A DNA stretch of 64,000 bases from Dactylis glomerata (taxonomy: Eukaryota > Streptophyta > Magnoliopsida > Poales > Poaceae), in contig QXEO01001036.1 of NCBI GenBank assembly GCA_007115705.1, positions 248,001-312,000 on the forward strand, given 5' to 3'. Each line of letters opens with the position of its first letter. Positions within the stretch are counted from its first letter, which is position 1. Below, piece after piece: positions 24,201 through 36,178 of the stretch. A model generated the notes under the pieces. It worked only from the letters and a program-made list of their open reading frames with translations. It ran no database searches and had not been told where the DNA came from. Both the position numbers and the translations under genes were made by a program.

Positions 24201-27200
24201 TACTCCCTCCATTTCAAAATATAAGATGTTTTAGGTTTGTGAGGTGAATGTATCTAGACATGTTTTAGTGTGTATATTCGAGTGAACCTACACACTAAAA
24301 GATGTCTAAATACATTTGCTTCACATAGCTAAAACATCTTATATTTTGAAACGGAGGGAGTACATATTTACCAAAGAATAGCTTCTGTTGGAACAATTCA
24401 TACTTAACCTCCTACATTTCACAATGATAATATGTACAAGTTTGCATTGCCAGGATCTTCCATCCCTCGATATTTCCCAGCATTATGTAGGTGTTATAAT
24501 ATTTTATGTTTAACACTCCCACCGAAAATAGCTGTTATGGTTCTGTATAACTTTTGGCATGTTTTACCAAGTGATGCAACCTGGATACTTTCCAGCATTA
24601 AGAAATATATGTTTAAATAAGTGTTGGGTCCTTTTGTTTTCAATTGGTGCTGTTACTTACAGTATGTAGTGGCCACACCTGACTACTTACAGATTTAAGT
24701 TTGGTTGTACTATTTCAGGTTATGTGGCTGAAGGTTGAGCTATGCCGACTGCTAGAGGAGAGAAGATCAGCTGTTCTTAGGTCAGCATCGTCTCTTGTTT
24801 GAGATATTCAATTTTTATACGCACTTTTAAACAGAGATTATGAACAGATTAAGTAATCGAATGGCCTGCTGTCGGTAGGTAGCTGCTTCCATCCTGTTTA
24901 CTGGGTGGAACATGTTATTCTGTAGCTGGGCAACACTGGTATATATCATGGCAAACCCAGACAGAGCTTAGCTGGTTGTTTCTTTGCGAAGAATATAGTT
25001 ATTCTTGTATGTCAATTATGACTGTATTCCTTTGGCCAAAATTGAACTGTAATTCAAAATATGTACCCAAAATTTAGTCCAAGTTTTAGAAGTAGGCCTG
25101 AATCTGCTATAATTATTTGCTGTGCTTTAGAATTCTCATGTTCCCATATTTTAGCCCATGACCAGTATTAATACTACAAAAGCTATATATAAGTAAAATG
25201 TTATCTGCTGGAGAATGTTCTCCTACTATCAGGTATTATTTGTGTATTGTTGAGCAAATGTTCTTCTCATCGTTCAGAGTGTGTTTATGTCTGTGGAACT
25301 GTTTCTTCTCAGTTCATCGAAATTCCCTTCTTTTTATTTTCTTTGCATCTATATACAGGGCTGATGAATTAGAGACAGCTCTAATGGAGATGGTTAAGCA
25401 AGATAACAGGCGTGAATTAAGTGCAAAGGTAACCATTGGAATATTTGTGGTGGCTACCTTTTTATACTGCAATCCATCATTATTCAGCTATGTTTTGTTC
25501 CCTTTATTGCTGAAGTCTAATATTGATCTTGAATACCTGGCCTGATATTTGGTAGTACCTCCTATTTCATGACCAGTTAATCAACTAGAAAATGCTATAG
25601 ATCACTAATTAACCTTAGTAGTTCGAATTTATCCTTTTAGACTTGAAAAACAATAATTAATTATTCTGTTTTCATCTCTTAGGTAGAGCAGTTAGAACAA
25701 GAATTATCTGAGCTAAGGCAATCTCTATCAGACAAGCAGGAACAGGAACAAGCAATGCTTCAGGTGCAGTTGTCATCTCTGTGTATTCTTCTCAATTAAT
25801 CTTGTTGTTACTACGGTATATCCAGTTAACCATGAATTTACTTCACTGTAGGTCCTCATGCGTGTAGAGCAAGAACAGAAGGTTACAGAGGATGCCCGCA
25901 TCTTTGCTGAACAAGATGCTGCTGCTCAGAAATATGCTTCACATATCCTTCAGGTTAGTTCAGTTGGTCAATTATCCATGTCATCGTACTTTTATCTGAT
26001 GATCTCGGTGAAAATATATGCTGAGCAGTTTCTCGGCTCACCAAATTCATCAGCAGAAAGAATGCTGAATGAAAGTGGTCTTTCATTCACATATGAAACA
26101 ACCACTGCTTGGTGATGTGGAGGACAGCAAATATGTTTTGTAGTTATCGTTGCAAAAATGTTTCATCTTGGATATTGTTCACAAAGTATGCATTCAAATG
26201 TACATGCACTTATATGTTATATGTGGATTGTTCAAAACGTAATATTAGTGATGGCTATATTGAATACTTGATTGTCTTTACATTATTTGAAGTTTGGAAA
26301 CACCAAAAGGGCAGAACTCCAATTTCATACTGTTAGTGTTGGGATTATTTGCCATCACTGGTCACTTGTCTGGGCTTGACATGCAATAAAGCAACTATGT
26401 GTCTGCTTGCTCAATTTATGCTTTGCTTGTGATACATTCAACTGTGTATGCAGGAAAAGTATGATGAAGCTATGGTTTCACTCACACAAATGGAGAATAG
26501 AGCAGTCATGGCAGAAACAATGTTGGAGGCAACACTTCAATATCAATCTAGTCAGCAGAAAGCACAACTACCGTCCCCTTCCCCTTCTCCGAGGTATTAT
26601 GGTCTTTTTTGATGGTATTATAGACCAGATCACTACACACAGTGGCAAGGGAACAGTACTGGACTACTGATCTTATTGCTACGGTATATCCAATGGCCCA
26701 TGAATTGTGCCTTGAGATGGTAGTGTGCTATGGCATAATTCAGAAGCAAAGAGCAAAATTTACAGATTTCTTGTATTACTCCAGTGCTAATCTGATATCA
26801 TGCCTTGCCCTTTCTCTTCTAAGGACACCAACGCGAGATGCATCTCCTGGCCAAGTGAACCAAGATTCATCACAGGAGTTTCAGCCCAGAAAAATAAGCT
26901 TGCTTGCCCCATTTTCACTCAGTTGGCGTGACAAGAACAAGGTACTTCCTAATGGCGATTCTGTAGTGCTTTTTTATACGTGTAAAATCAGGAAAATAGA
27001 TTTTTCCCGAATTCCAAGACAGGGATGGCATAATATTGTTAATTTAGAAGCATTCTCGTTTTTGGACACTTTGCCATGCTTACGAAGCTGGTGACTTAAG
27101 TGTAGTTTATGAATATTATAGCTGATGTGCAGCTTCTCTCTTAACCTAGATCTGAGGTGTCGACGAGAAGATATAGTACTTCCTTTTTTTTGCTAGCTCA

Positions 27201-28062
27201 AATCTGACAGACCTCACAGTTTTTGAAAATAAGCTCTATTTGTAGATAATTGTGTAAACACACATCAAGTTCATTTTTAAGGAGTCAAAGCCTGCACAGA
27301 TTTTGTTCTTTCTCTTAGCTTCCAGCTAACTGAAAAAGCGGCAAAACATTTTGCTATGTTGTGCCCGAAGAGTCCATTTAAGGTCTTGCGAGTGATGAGT
27401 TAAATTCTTATACTAGTAGATTCTCTTCGCTACTTGCCATTGCGAGTGGACATTCATGTCAGTCTTGTAGGGTTTGGGGAATGCTGATAGTGAAGAACCA
27501 TGATTATCTCAGTTTTATGGCCTGAAAAGAATTCATGAAAATGTGATTTTGGGTGCTCAAACGATTTATATTCTTTAAAATATCCTGAATAGAGGTGATT
27601 GAAGGGCACATGGCAATATCGAAGATATATTTTGTCATAAATATTAGTGTTGCCATTTCTTTGTTCTTATCTTGGGAGGACCATATTCACTAGCAATTTA
27701 TGAGGTTCCTTGTTCTTAGGGCACTCTTGTTTCGTTTTACTTCTATGATCATTATGAAATTACTCTCCCCTTTCTTATAGAATGTTATTGGTACCACGGA
27801 TTCTTTACAGGGCAAACAGAACAATGCTGACGAGTTAACAAATGGCAAACATAACACTGAGCAAAGTGTTGAGACACCAAAGGTGGATAATGGAAATCAG
27901 GGGGCCACACCAAAAGAAGGTGAGCAACGATTAGAGGCACCCAATAGAGATGAACCCCAATTAGAGATGGCCAAGATGGATAATGATCTGCCAACCGTCG
28001 AAACGACTACACATAAAATAAACGGGCAGGAAGAACACTTACAAGAAGTAAACCTAGAATGA
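18238..28062 (+). CDS. TBC domain Rab GTPase-activating protein, 18 exons, 843 aa
   Basis: Coding exons: 18238-18281, 19141-19210, 19293-19817, 19891-20076, 20191-20304, 21691-21749, 21862-21928, 22043-22094, 22186-22278, 23058-23141, 23271-23683, 24719-24780, 25359-25428, 25683-25763, 25852-25953, 26454-26593, 26824-26941, 27811-28062. All introns are GT-AG and the total is 2532 nt with no internal stop. An acidic, Ser-rich N-terminal region precedes the TBC domain (about residues 205-432). The catalytic Arg finger is in IEKDLPRTF (Arg279) and the Gln finger in SVGYCQ (Gln313), so the protein should stimulate GTP hydrolysis by Rab/Ypt GTPases in membrane traffic. A Glu/Gln-rich coiled coil follows (about 570-700), then a Ser/Pro-rich tail. 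Start choice: the first ATG of the frame, right after the leader, giving MKAKSLPLIAFEHKRDAYGF across the first splice. The substrate Rab cannot be read from sequence. The gene converges with the DUF4220 gene. Confidence 0.95.
18607..19119 (+). repeat. Tandem duplication (about 259 bp) inside intron 1 of the TBC gene
   Basis: Copy 1 (18607-18868) and copy 2 (18866-19119) share ctgcacta(c/g)cgaagtt, cacctggaattttag, aacatggattggtc and ttttagtggcatttgcc in order. Copy 2 ends 21 bases before the exon 2 acceptor at 19140, so a pyrimidine stretch near a splice acceptor has been duplicated. Confidence 0.85.
20820..21090 (-). mobile_element. LINE fragment in intron 5 of the TBC gene
   Basis: The minus strand reads as part of a grass LINE tail after the RT domain: IQKHCNAVIFDNVQL, then SLDTIRTKAWSKAEAGAM. 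It is GC-richer than the surrounding intron. It lies opposite to the host gene and does not touch exon borders. Confidence 0.65.
24203..24360. mobile_element. Stowaway MITE (158 bp) in intron 11 of the TBC gene
   Basis: Perfect Stowaway layout: ctccctccatttcaaaata at the left, tattttgaaacggagggag at the right, and a TA duplication on each side (24201-24202, 24361-24362). The element is a near-complete hairpin, including cctacacactaaaagatgtc against its inverted partner. It is one of the youngest-looking insertions in the window. Confidence 0.95.
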
Positions 28063-29204
28063 TCCTTGGGCCAACACCTTTGGTGCTAAATAGTGCCTTG
28101 TGATTTTGAAGGGAAGCTGAAGTCACACATTCGGCTGCAAATCTTAAATCATGTATTGCTGTATTTATTTTTCTCTTTTCTCCTGTTAACATTTTTGTCC
28201 TCCTTTTTTCTCCATTTTCTTTAGGCTCATATAGATGAAATCTTCCCAACAGATAATATGTTATGTTTTCCCTGGTCATTATCAATATGGGGTGCAAGTT
28301 ATTGATAGACACAGGGAAAATGTATGACATGAATTAATGGTGAAATTGTTCATAAAACACGATTTCTACTAGAATATCCAACAGAATTATTTATTTGAAC
28401 AGGCACTGTCTTTTGCATTCAAAGAAGAATGCCAGAACGGCACAAAAGCTACACAACCACCATGTTGGCCACGATCAATATCTGAAGAAATATAATCTGC
28501 CTCCAGATTTCAGCAGGTTTTATCAAACAAACTAGTATGGGTTTTTGAAAAGATAAAAAAATGACGTAAACTCGACTTTGGCATATGTTAAAAGTGCTAT
28601 GCCTGAAGAATTTATCATATACAACATGATTAGGCACAACTGCTGTGCGCAAACAGAAAGATGCACGTCAAGGAACAGCATGTTAACATGAAAAGGAAAC
28701 AGTGAAGCCAGTCTCTGTTGGATACCATATATTTTCTTATGGTTACAGAGCAGCTATGTACATTGTACAACTTCAAGAATTGTTGATTTCAAATTGACAG
28801 CTTGCCTCACTGCTATGCCAGTCACTATTGCCAGTGAATGAAAAAAAATGAATCAAAGCCGATGCTGATCTTGGCATATGCTGCGCCTTCCTTGCACAAC
28901 CAGATTGGGTCCTTGCTGCCGGCCGGCCAGCCACACGGCATGACAGGCATACACAGCCATTCAAGTAACATGTCACATTTATCAAGAACACCAGACTCAC
29001 CTTGTAATGCTGCTTGAATGCAAAGACAAGATCAATCTTGCAGCCTGATCTGCTGTTATGATCCCATCAATACTTTATATGTTTGTTTACAGATTCCTAT
29101 ATTGTGTTTCATTGAAGTGCTGAAATCCTCAGTTTTTCCTAAACTATGGAGGGTCATTTCAGATGTAATGTGGCCCTTTCGGTGAAAACAATGCAAAGAT
29201 TCAT
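28063..29204. other. 3' flanks between two convergent genes
   Basis: This 1.1 kb separates the TBC stop codon from the DUF4220 stop codon and must hold both 3' untranslated regions. No further open frame or transposon end is clear. I could not fix either poly(A) site. Confidence 0.5.
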
Positions 29205-31888
29205 CTAAACCAAGTCTTCATCATTTTCACATATGGGGTTATCTTTACCTATGAGGTTATTTTTACTAAGGTTGTCAATGCCCCCGGAGACTCCAGAGTA
29301 GTACTTGAAGTGATGTGCCAGCAACGACACAATGGTAATGAACTCCCCACCATTACTGAGCTGCCTGGCATGGGACTCTTGGCTGCAATGCCTCGCGGCA
29401 TACAACAGCATCTCCACCCACACCCCTAAGATCAGTTCCAAAGTGTCTCGCTGCTCATGCCAGGGCAACTCGATGCTGAGAAGCTCGTTGGCGAGCAAGA
29501 CTGCATACATATTGGCATTCTCACGGATGGATTCCCCATGTGGTTGTGGTGCCCTTACAGATCCCTGAGACAGAGAAGCTGATTAGATGAAAATAGTGCA
29601 CAGTTAATGTATCTTAGTATGTACGCCCTAACAGAATTTAAGGGTAGACATGCACTATCTACTTCCATATTCCGTGGGATAAAATAGCACCCCCCCCCCC
29701 CTGTGTGTGGTAGCATAGTAAACGTTGAATTTAATTTTGTTTCTTGACTTTTTTAATAGGTCTAAGGAAATTCAATATGAGTCAGCCTTTTCAATTTCAC
29801 TAGACCATAGTCAAACAAAGTTCCGCGGAGCACTATGAAATTCGAAATGAAGCTTTGCCCAGAGAAAATCAATTTGGGACTGCCTTTTAGGAGCAATTTT
29901 GAATATACACACATGTCACATGTTGTTTCTGTTAGTGAAGTCAGCAAGTAAGAAAACTGAAACTTGGTTAAGATCTTTTTGTATTACTATGAAATATATT
30001 TAGTAAAATGTGTTTAGTTGAATTGTCATGGGAGGTATATACCTGCAAACTGAAATTTGCAAACAGTCTAATGAGGCAGACATTGTTTCAAGATAATGAT
30101 ATAAATTTCAAACAATAAGAGTGAACTTTACTCAGCCCATACCAGTGCAAATTGGGAGGAACTCCACACCATCTCCGCAAGCTTCTCCCTCTGTTGAATC
30201 CTGGAGTGATTGGGGCCATCATGGCGCAACAATTCCTTAAGAATACAGTACGGCTGCCAGCTTATGGGAGATGCCGCCACTGGGTTTTCCTTATCACCAA
30301 AGCACATATGGCACTGCCCTTCTATTTGTTCGCAGGAGGCAAGGTGTACGTTGTTGCGTGCAGCTCCCGGCAGCATGTCAGGTTTTACCACCAGCAGGAA
30401 CATCATGTAATTGGATAGCACCTCGGTAGCCTCAGTAAGATCTTCTGCATGTATGGCCTTGGATTTCCTGATGTACAACTCGGTTGCGGTGTGCCAGACA
30501 AGGATGCTCTCATCAAAGTCAATGTTGACGCTCCAGCGAGCGAAGTCCCCATAGGCTTCCATACGTTTCAGTATAAAGCTACCCCTTGAGTCCAAATCAG
30601 TATCTTTATCTTGAAGTGCTCGATCTTTGTCTTTCAGTGCTTGCAAAACTAATTTCTTGAGATCTTGTATTGACAAAGAGTTCGTTCGTATGAAAGTTCC
30701 TGAGAAGTGCTTCTTGTTCCACCAGTCCTGGAGCCCCAACTTCGTTGCCAGTCTGGTTCCTATCTCATTCCTGTTGCGGGTGCACAGGTGGAACAAGTTA
30801 TACTGCCCAATGGAGCCTGACCACAGTCTCCTACTTGCCGGATGGACACGCCGACTAAAGGAAGTGATAATATGGAGAGGCCACTCCCATCCCCTGCCCC
30901 TGCGGTGCAGTAAAGAACATGTCCAGGTGGATAGTAGAGCCCTGCACACTGATATGATCTCTAGGACCAAAGCCCCAGCCAGCAAAATATAACTGATAAT
31001 CACATCTACTCTGCTGTACTCGTTTCCTCTACTGCTGATGATGATCTGAAACAACAAGAACGTGATGGCTGTGCCAAGCAGCGAAATGAAATGGATGCAG
31101 AAGCCATACCATGTGTGAATTACTGCTGCCTTGGTGTACAGGAAGTCATACATCAGAGACAGCTCCATCTCGACCAACTTGTAAAGATCCTCCCCCATGT
31201 AAGATATTACAGAACGTAATTTAGATTGTGAAAGAACCGAGGGATTCGGTAACATTATGATATCAGCAAAGACACCTTTGCAGATATCAAACTGGGAGTG
31301 GGCTCCAAGCAGAATTTCCTCTTCACTGGTACCCATGCTCATTAATTGATAGGGGTTAGGCTTGAATTTCGAGATGGTGATGCTGCTGATGTTGCCACAG
31401 CGGAGTGCCCATATCCTCTCGCCATACTTGAGAAAACCAGCAACAAACATGGAGATGGATGCCAGCAGAAGCAGGGTCACGCTGCCAGCAACGTACCTGT
31501 ATATCACATATGCAGCTCCTAGGACCTGCACAGCGAGTGTTTGCAGGTGGCGAAGCCATAGCGTATTGTCTTCAAGTGCATATGCTGTGATGTTGTCTGG
31601 GCCACCGAGGTGCAGCAAGAGGAATGGTGCCCAGAACGCCACCAGCTGGTGCTCGTTCGGCCTATCGTCGACAGAGAGGTGGCCCAGGGTGTATATTGCC
31701 GTCGAATCGGCCAACAGATACGCAGACCAGAGGAAGAATTTCAGTGCATTGGAAGAGCTACGCCGGCGGATCCCCCCGAAAATAAGGAGGAATACTTGCA
31801 ACGCAAAGCTTACAAGGACCAGGATTTGTATCCCCCATTTGTTCCACAGGTCCACTAGCCATCCAGCCTCCTTTACTTCTACTTCCAT
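29205..31888 (-). CDS. DUF4220/DUF594 plant membrane protein, 2 exons, 701 aa
   Basis: Exon 1 is 30143-31888 and exon 2 is 29205-29564; the intron is GT-AG and joins in phase 0 (QFAL to GSVRAP). The start is the first true ATG (31886-31888, MEVEVKEAGWLVDLWNKWG); the codons upstream lack an ATG. The N-terminal half is DUF4220 with hydrophobic segments near residues 20-40, 50-70, 85-100, 120-155, 250-290 and 295-320. It carries the family signature FWAPFLLLHLGGPDNITAYA. Exon 2 holds the DUF594 end with VWVEMLLYAARHCSQ and ARQLSNGGEFITIVSLL. These proteins are numerous in grasses and predicted to be membrane-anchored; their biochemical role is unknown. No frameshift or stop is present. Confidence 0.92.
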
Positions 31889-33269
31889 TACACTGCTCCT
31901 CAAAATGTCTACAGTAACATGTCAAAGAAATAATTTTAGCAAATGTGTATACTGTGTTGTGTCCATGAATATATTTAAAGAGAAAAATGTGTATCAGGAT
32001 GGCCTAAGTAAGCGATCATAAGTGATCACAGTTTGAAAATAAGGGAATGAGGTAACTAATGAAAGATTCAGACATGTATCGGACATATAACAAATAAATG
32101 GGCTATCTTGTTCAGATCCAGTCCCAACATTTCATTTAGCATATGAAGCAAATTAATCTATCACAATCTTTCTTACTAATGATGTTTTACATTTCATCAC
32201 TACAAATACGAATTTAGATAGTGCTTCATGGATAAGACATGCTAGATAATGTTTTCATATATCCTATCAGTTGATCTGCAGCTGTGCAATTAGCTAGAAC
32301 AAAATGGAAAAAGGGTTACACCTTGGCTGTACAATGCCAGAAACTGCAAAGTAAAACCCTCCTGAAATAGATCCACAAACTATTTACTTAAGCAAATAAA
32401 TTGCAAAGATGGGGCAGCTGGGTGAGTTGGAAATTCACACAGGTTCCTTGTAAGTTTGCACAAGCAGTTAGCACATTTGATAGTTTACTAGCATTTCAGC
32501 ATCTGCATATACAGTACAAAAGTAAATCACTCATGGATGTGCATGTTAAATTTCTCTAAGATCAGTGATTATAAGCTGTAGATGCTTGATAAAGAACAGG
32601 ACTTGATCTTTCATGACAACTTAGCACTAGATTCAGTCTTTGATATATTATTAATGCATCTGCTGGGCTCTGCAATGTTTAATGAATCAAATGTCCCTCA
32701 ACAACAGAGAAGCAAAAAAGAACATGTGATGAGCGGTGATCTTGGGAAATCTCAGTATGGGAAAAGATGAGGCAGAAATAGCATGGTAGTGTGGCAATAA
32801 TAAAAGGAGGGGTGGAGAACAAAATGGTAGACGAGACAAGAACATACTAGTTAATTTGCCTCTCTGCCACGGCGTGCCCGACGCGTGCGCCGTTCCATTG
32901 TAGGGCCATCAGAAGTCGAGAGCGAGGCGCGTGGAGGATGAAGACGGCCTGCTCAACGACTCTAACAGTGCGCAGGCCTAGTTTTGACAGTAGAGCTCGC
33001 CTACTTTGGTTCTCAAATGCTTCAAGGAAGAAGAGAGAACTCGATTAAAAAAGAATCAAGAATACAAAATCAACAAGACTGGATTCAAGAGACTGGCGGG
33101 AGAACGATACACTCATACAGGTGACCGCGGACCAGTAGCGCTAGCTCACTGCTCCTTGCGTCGCCTCCCGCCACGCCCGCCGCGCTCCCTACTCACGGTG
33201 GCCGGCGTTGGTCCTATTGGTAATCTGGGAGAACGGAGGTGAGGGGGAGAAGCAGCAGGTGGCTGAGAG
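31889..33269 (-). other. Upstream region of the DUF4220 gene
   Basis: AT-rich for the first kilobase, then GC-rich around 32870-33250. It could contain the promoter and a non-coding 5' exon, but no TATA box or splice pair is convincing. No other gene is seen. Confidence 0.35.
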
Positions 33270-33545
33270 GCAGAGGCAAGGGGACGGGATTTGGATTCCA
33301 TAAGAAGGGAAAGGCGAGCTTTACATTCAGAATGCGATGTTAGAGACAATTAGAATTAGAATGTCTCTAACCTACCACTCGTTTGATAAAGGTGAAAAGT
33401 CCAAATCAAACATTGAACACGTACGGTTAGCTAAGTTGAAGGGCCATGCTGTGCTGAGGTCTCCGTGGTGAAATCCCTCATTCCGCCGGGTCCCTGTCTG
33501 GCACGTGTCCGTTTCCTCTTTTCTTTCTATGTAGCAAAACATATC
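33270..33545. repeat. Intergenic segment duplicated at 33960-34090 and 40455-40620
   Basis: The block gaagggaaaggcgagcttta-cattcagaatgcgatgtt, then ctcgtttgataaa, gtccaaatcaaac and cacgtacggttagct recurs at 40480-40605. It also recurs in shorter form at 33978-34085. The 40-kb copy then continues, after a LINE insertion, with the same caaatccctcaccccgctggg segment seen here at 33471. The copies are single-copy-like DNA, not a recognised transposon. Confidence 0.8.
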
Positions 33546-33588
33546 CCCTTTTTTTGAGGTAAAAATCATATCCCCTTTTGCTTCTACA

Positions 33589-33911
33589 CAGGGCCGGATC
33601 TGGGCCTATGCGACCTTGTGCGGTGGCCAAGGGCCCATATCAGGACGGGGCCCATAATTTTATATACTTTTCTACATATATTTTTATACATCTTTAAAAA
33701 AAACTGCAAGGTCTGGCTCAGCACGTACCCTGCGGGCTGCGTCACCAACTCGACTCCTCGCGGTCCTCGCATCCGATCGCGATCGTAACCTCGCTGATCA
33801 CTCATGTCTTCAGCCTTCGGGCCCATACCGCTAACTTAGGGCTCATATATATTAGGCTTAGGGCCCATGCCGCTAACTTGGCCAAGAGCCCCAAACATAG
33901 ATCCGGCCCTG
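33589..33911. mobile_element. hAT-type MITE (323 bp)
   Basis: Terminal inverted repeats cagggccggatct and agatccggccctg, the CAGGG ends being typical of hAT. The flanking eight bases (cttctaca left, cttatagt right) agree only partly, so the target duplication is old or mutated. Interior copies of gggcccata occur in both orientations. No transposase. Confidence 0.75.
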
Positions 33912-34089
33912 CTTATAGTTCTACATAGTAAAAAATAGTTTGACAAAAACTATCAGTCACAAACGGTAATTTGCACCAGAAGGGAAAGGCGCGCTTAACA
34001 TTTAGAATGCGATGTTCAGGCATTTAGAATGTCTGTAACCTACCACACGTTTGATAAAAGGTACTAAAGTCCAAATGAAGCAAACATAC

Positions 34090-34204
34090 ATTAAAGACAA
34101 ACTTTTTGGAGGCTCCTCAGTGCTCCTAGCACTATTCATGGCTGTATATTAAAGCCAAATTTTTTGGAGACTCCTCAGTGCTCATAGCACTATTCATAAC
34201 AGTG
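34090..34204. repeat. Tandem repeat, two 58-bp units
   Basis: The unit attaaagacaaactttttgg-aggctcctcagtgctcctagcactattcat is repeated at 34148 with a few changes. A diverged single relative (gaggctccttactactcatagcattgctcg) is at about 40185, in the duplicated block. Confidence 0.85.
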
Positions 34205-34432
34205 CATAAATAGCGACGAGCACCGCATGTGAACAGTCCTCCGATAATTTCTTGGCTGCAATTTTCCGTTCGTAATTCTTAGGTATAATTTTTACACTCT
34301 TTGACGATGTGCGACTCTTTGGTGGTAATTTTTCAGCAGCGCATGTACAGTCACATTCAGTAGTAGTTCTTCTATTTTTATTCGACAATAATTTTTTGCA
34401 AGCAATTACTTAACTTTTAACGTCAACTTTTC

Positions 34433-34563
34433 TGTTAGATGTTTATCTGTATATTGTAGTTTCCCCACTTGTTAGGGGGTTTCCTGCATATTTGCACACC
34501 TGTATATGTATTATATATGTGGCCTTTGGCCTCTGAGGAATACTATGTTGCATATTCCTAACA
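34433..34563 (+). repeat. 5' LTR of the Copia element
   Basis: 131 bp, starts tgttagatg, ends attcctaaca, followed directly by the tRNA-Met primer site. Shares ttagggggtttcctgcatat with the LTR at 256-490 in opposite orientation. Confidence 0.93.
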
Positions 34564-35008
34564 TGGTATTAGAGCTAGGTTAGACACATCTGCAACATCC
34601 GTTGGCCTTCTCTCCCCCTGGCCGCCACCGCCGCCGTGACTCTTGCCGCTGCCGCCATCGGTCGCCGCCGCCGGTCTTCTTCCGTCGCCGTCGGTCTTCT
34701 TCCATCGTGGCCCTTCTCTCCGGCCGCCGCCGCCGCCCATTGCCGTTGGCCACCGCCGCGGCCTTCCTTCCCGGCCGCCGCCTGACGCGGCCCTCCTCCC
34801 CGGCTGCTGTCGCCGCCCGCCGTCGCCCCGCCTTGCAGCGGCCCCGCCTTGCCGCGGTCCCTCCCGCCGTGGCCCCACCTTGCCGCCTTGCTCCTGTCGC
34901 CGCCGCCTGGCCCCCGCCTCGCTCCCGTCGCTGTGGTTTCTCCTGATCGCGATCTGAGGCGTTGACTGTTTCGTTTCCGAGAAAAAAAAGAGGGAGAGAG
35001 AGAGAGAG

Positions 35009-36178
35009 ATGTCTTCCTCATCGGGCTATGTTGCGATTCCTCGCTGCCCGGTGATCTTTGCTGGCGCGAATTACCCTGATTTCGCTGCCTTTATGCGCGT
35101 TCACATGCGCGGTCTCCGTTTATGGGGTGTGCTCTCCGTCGAGGTCTCCTGTCCGTCGTGCCCCACTGCTCCTCTGGCTCCTATTCCGCCGACGCCACCT
35201 GTTCTTAGTGATGATGCTACTCAGGCGGACAAGGATGCTGCTGAGAGTGCTGATAGAAGTGTTGTTGCTGCATACGATCTGCAGTTTCAGCAGTACTCTA
35301 GTGACCTTGAGACCTATCGGCTGGATCTGACAGCCTACACTCAGTGGATGGATGAGGATGCTTGTGCTGCAGCTATTCTCACTTCTAGTGTTCTATCACA
35401 GTTTGCCTCTGAGTTTATGGGTCTTCCTACTGTTGCTGACATGTGGGCTCATCTTCGTCGGCGCTATCAGCCATTCGGGGATGCTCTTTATCTATCTGTG
35501 GTTCGTCAGGAGCATGCCCTTCAGCAGGGTGAATCTACTATTGATGAGTTCTACACCCAGAGTGCTACTATCTGGCGTCAGCTTGACTCTCTTCGTACTG
35601 CGGTTTGTGGCACCTGCCCGTGTTGTCGGACGGTGCACTCGGACTTGGAGTTTTAGCGCGTCTATGAGTTCTTATCTCAGCTCCGCAAGGAGTTCGAGCC
35701 CCGCCGTGCGTAGCTGCTTGCTCGTGGTCGTGTTCCGATTTCTGAGGTGCTGTCTGAGCTCTGGGCTGAGGAGACTCGCCTCCGTGGTGCTCGTTTTCTT
35801 GAGGTTCCTTCTGTGCTTGCTGCTCGTGGTCCTCCTCCATCGCCTGCTCCCTGGACTTAGTTGCGGTCGCCAGTTCCGCCGATTTTACCCACTCCTCAGG
35901 GACAGCATCAAAGTCAGCACCAGCAGCATTGTGGTCAGGACCGTCGTCCTGCTCGCCACTGCACCTACTGCAACAGGGATGGACACACTGCGTCCAACTG
36001 TTATACGAGAGATCCCAGTTTGCGTCGCCAGCACCAGGCTCATGCGTCTTCTGGTTCATCAGGAGTTGCCCCCACTGATCAGGATATTATCAGTCATCTT
36101 CGTGGTCTACTCGCCGCTACAGGTTCTCCTTCGACAGGCACTGCTGGTTCTATGACTGATTCTCCTGGCACTGCGTGA
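35009..36178 (+). pseudogene. Copia gag (broken)
   Basis: Gag forms the particle that packages the element RNA. The frame starts MSSSSGYVAIPRCPVIFAGA and is interrupted by TAG at 35654, TAG at 35711, TAG at 35858 and TGA at 36176, all in the same frame. Recognisable parts are the N-terminal Gag fold with YTQWMDEDACAAAILTSS and VADMWAHLRRRYQ, and a CCHC zinc knuckle CTYCNRDGHTASNC (about 35957-36000). The stops lie before and after the knuckle. Confidence 0.88.

Noticed and set aside
29205..29510. Separate 101-aa gene
   Set aside because: It is the DUF594 second exon of the DUF4220 gene; a phase-0 GT-AG intron joins it to the upstream exon.
29691..29701. Poly-C tract as a functional element
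   Set aside because: A simple homopolymer in intergenic DNA; possible sequencing or slippage artefact.
34575..35021. Long open frames on both strands in the Copia leader
   Set aside because: The stretch is over 75% GC with cgccg repeats; overlapping open frames of Arg/Pro/Ala composition on both strands are a composition effect in an untranslated leader.
35352..36155. 267-codon Leu/Phe-rich plus-strand frame
   Set aside because: It overlaps the recognisable gag frame (zinc knuckle, capsid) in another register and has the hydrophobic look of a shadow of a T-rich coding strand.
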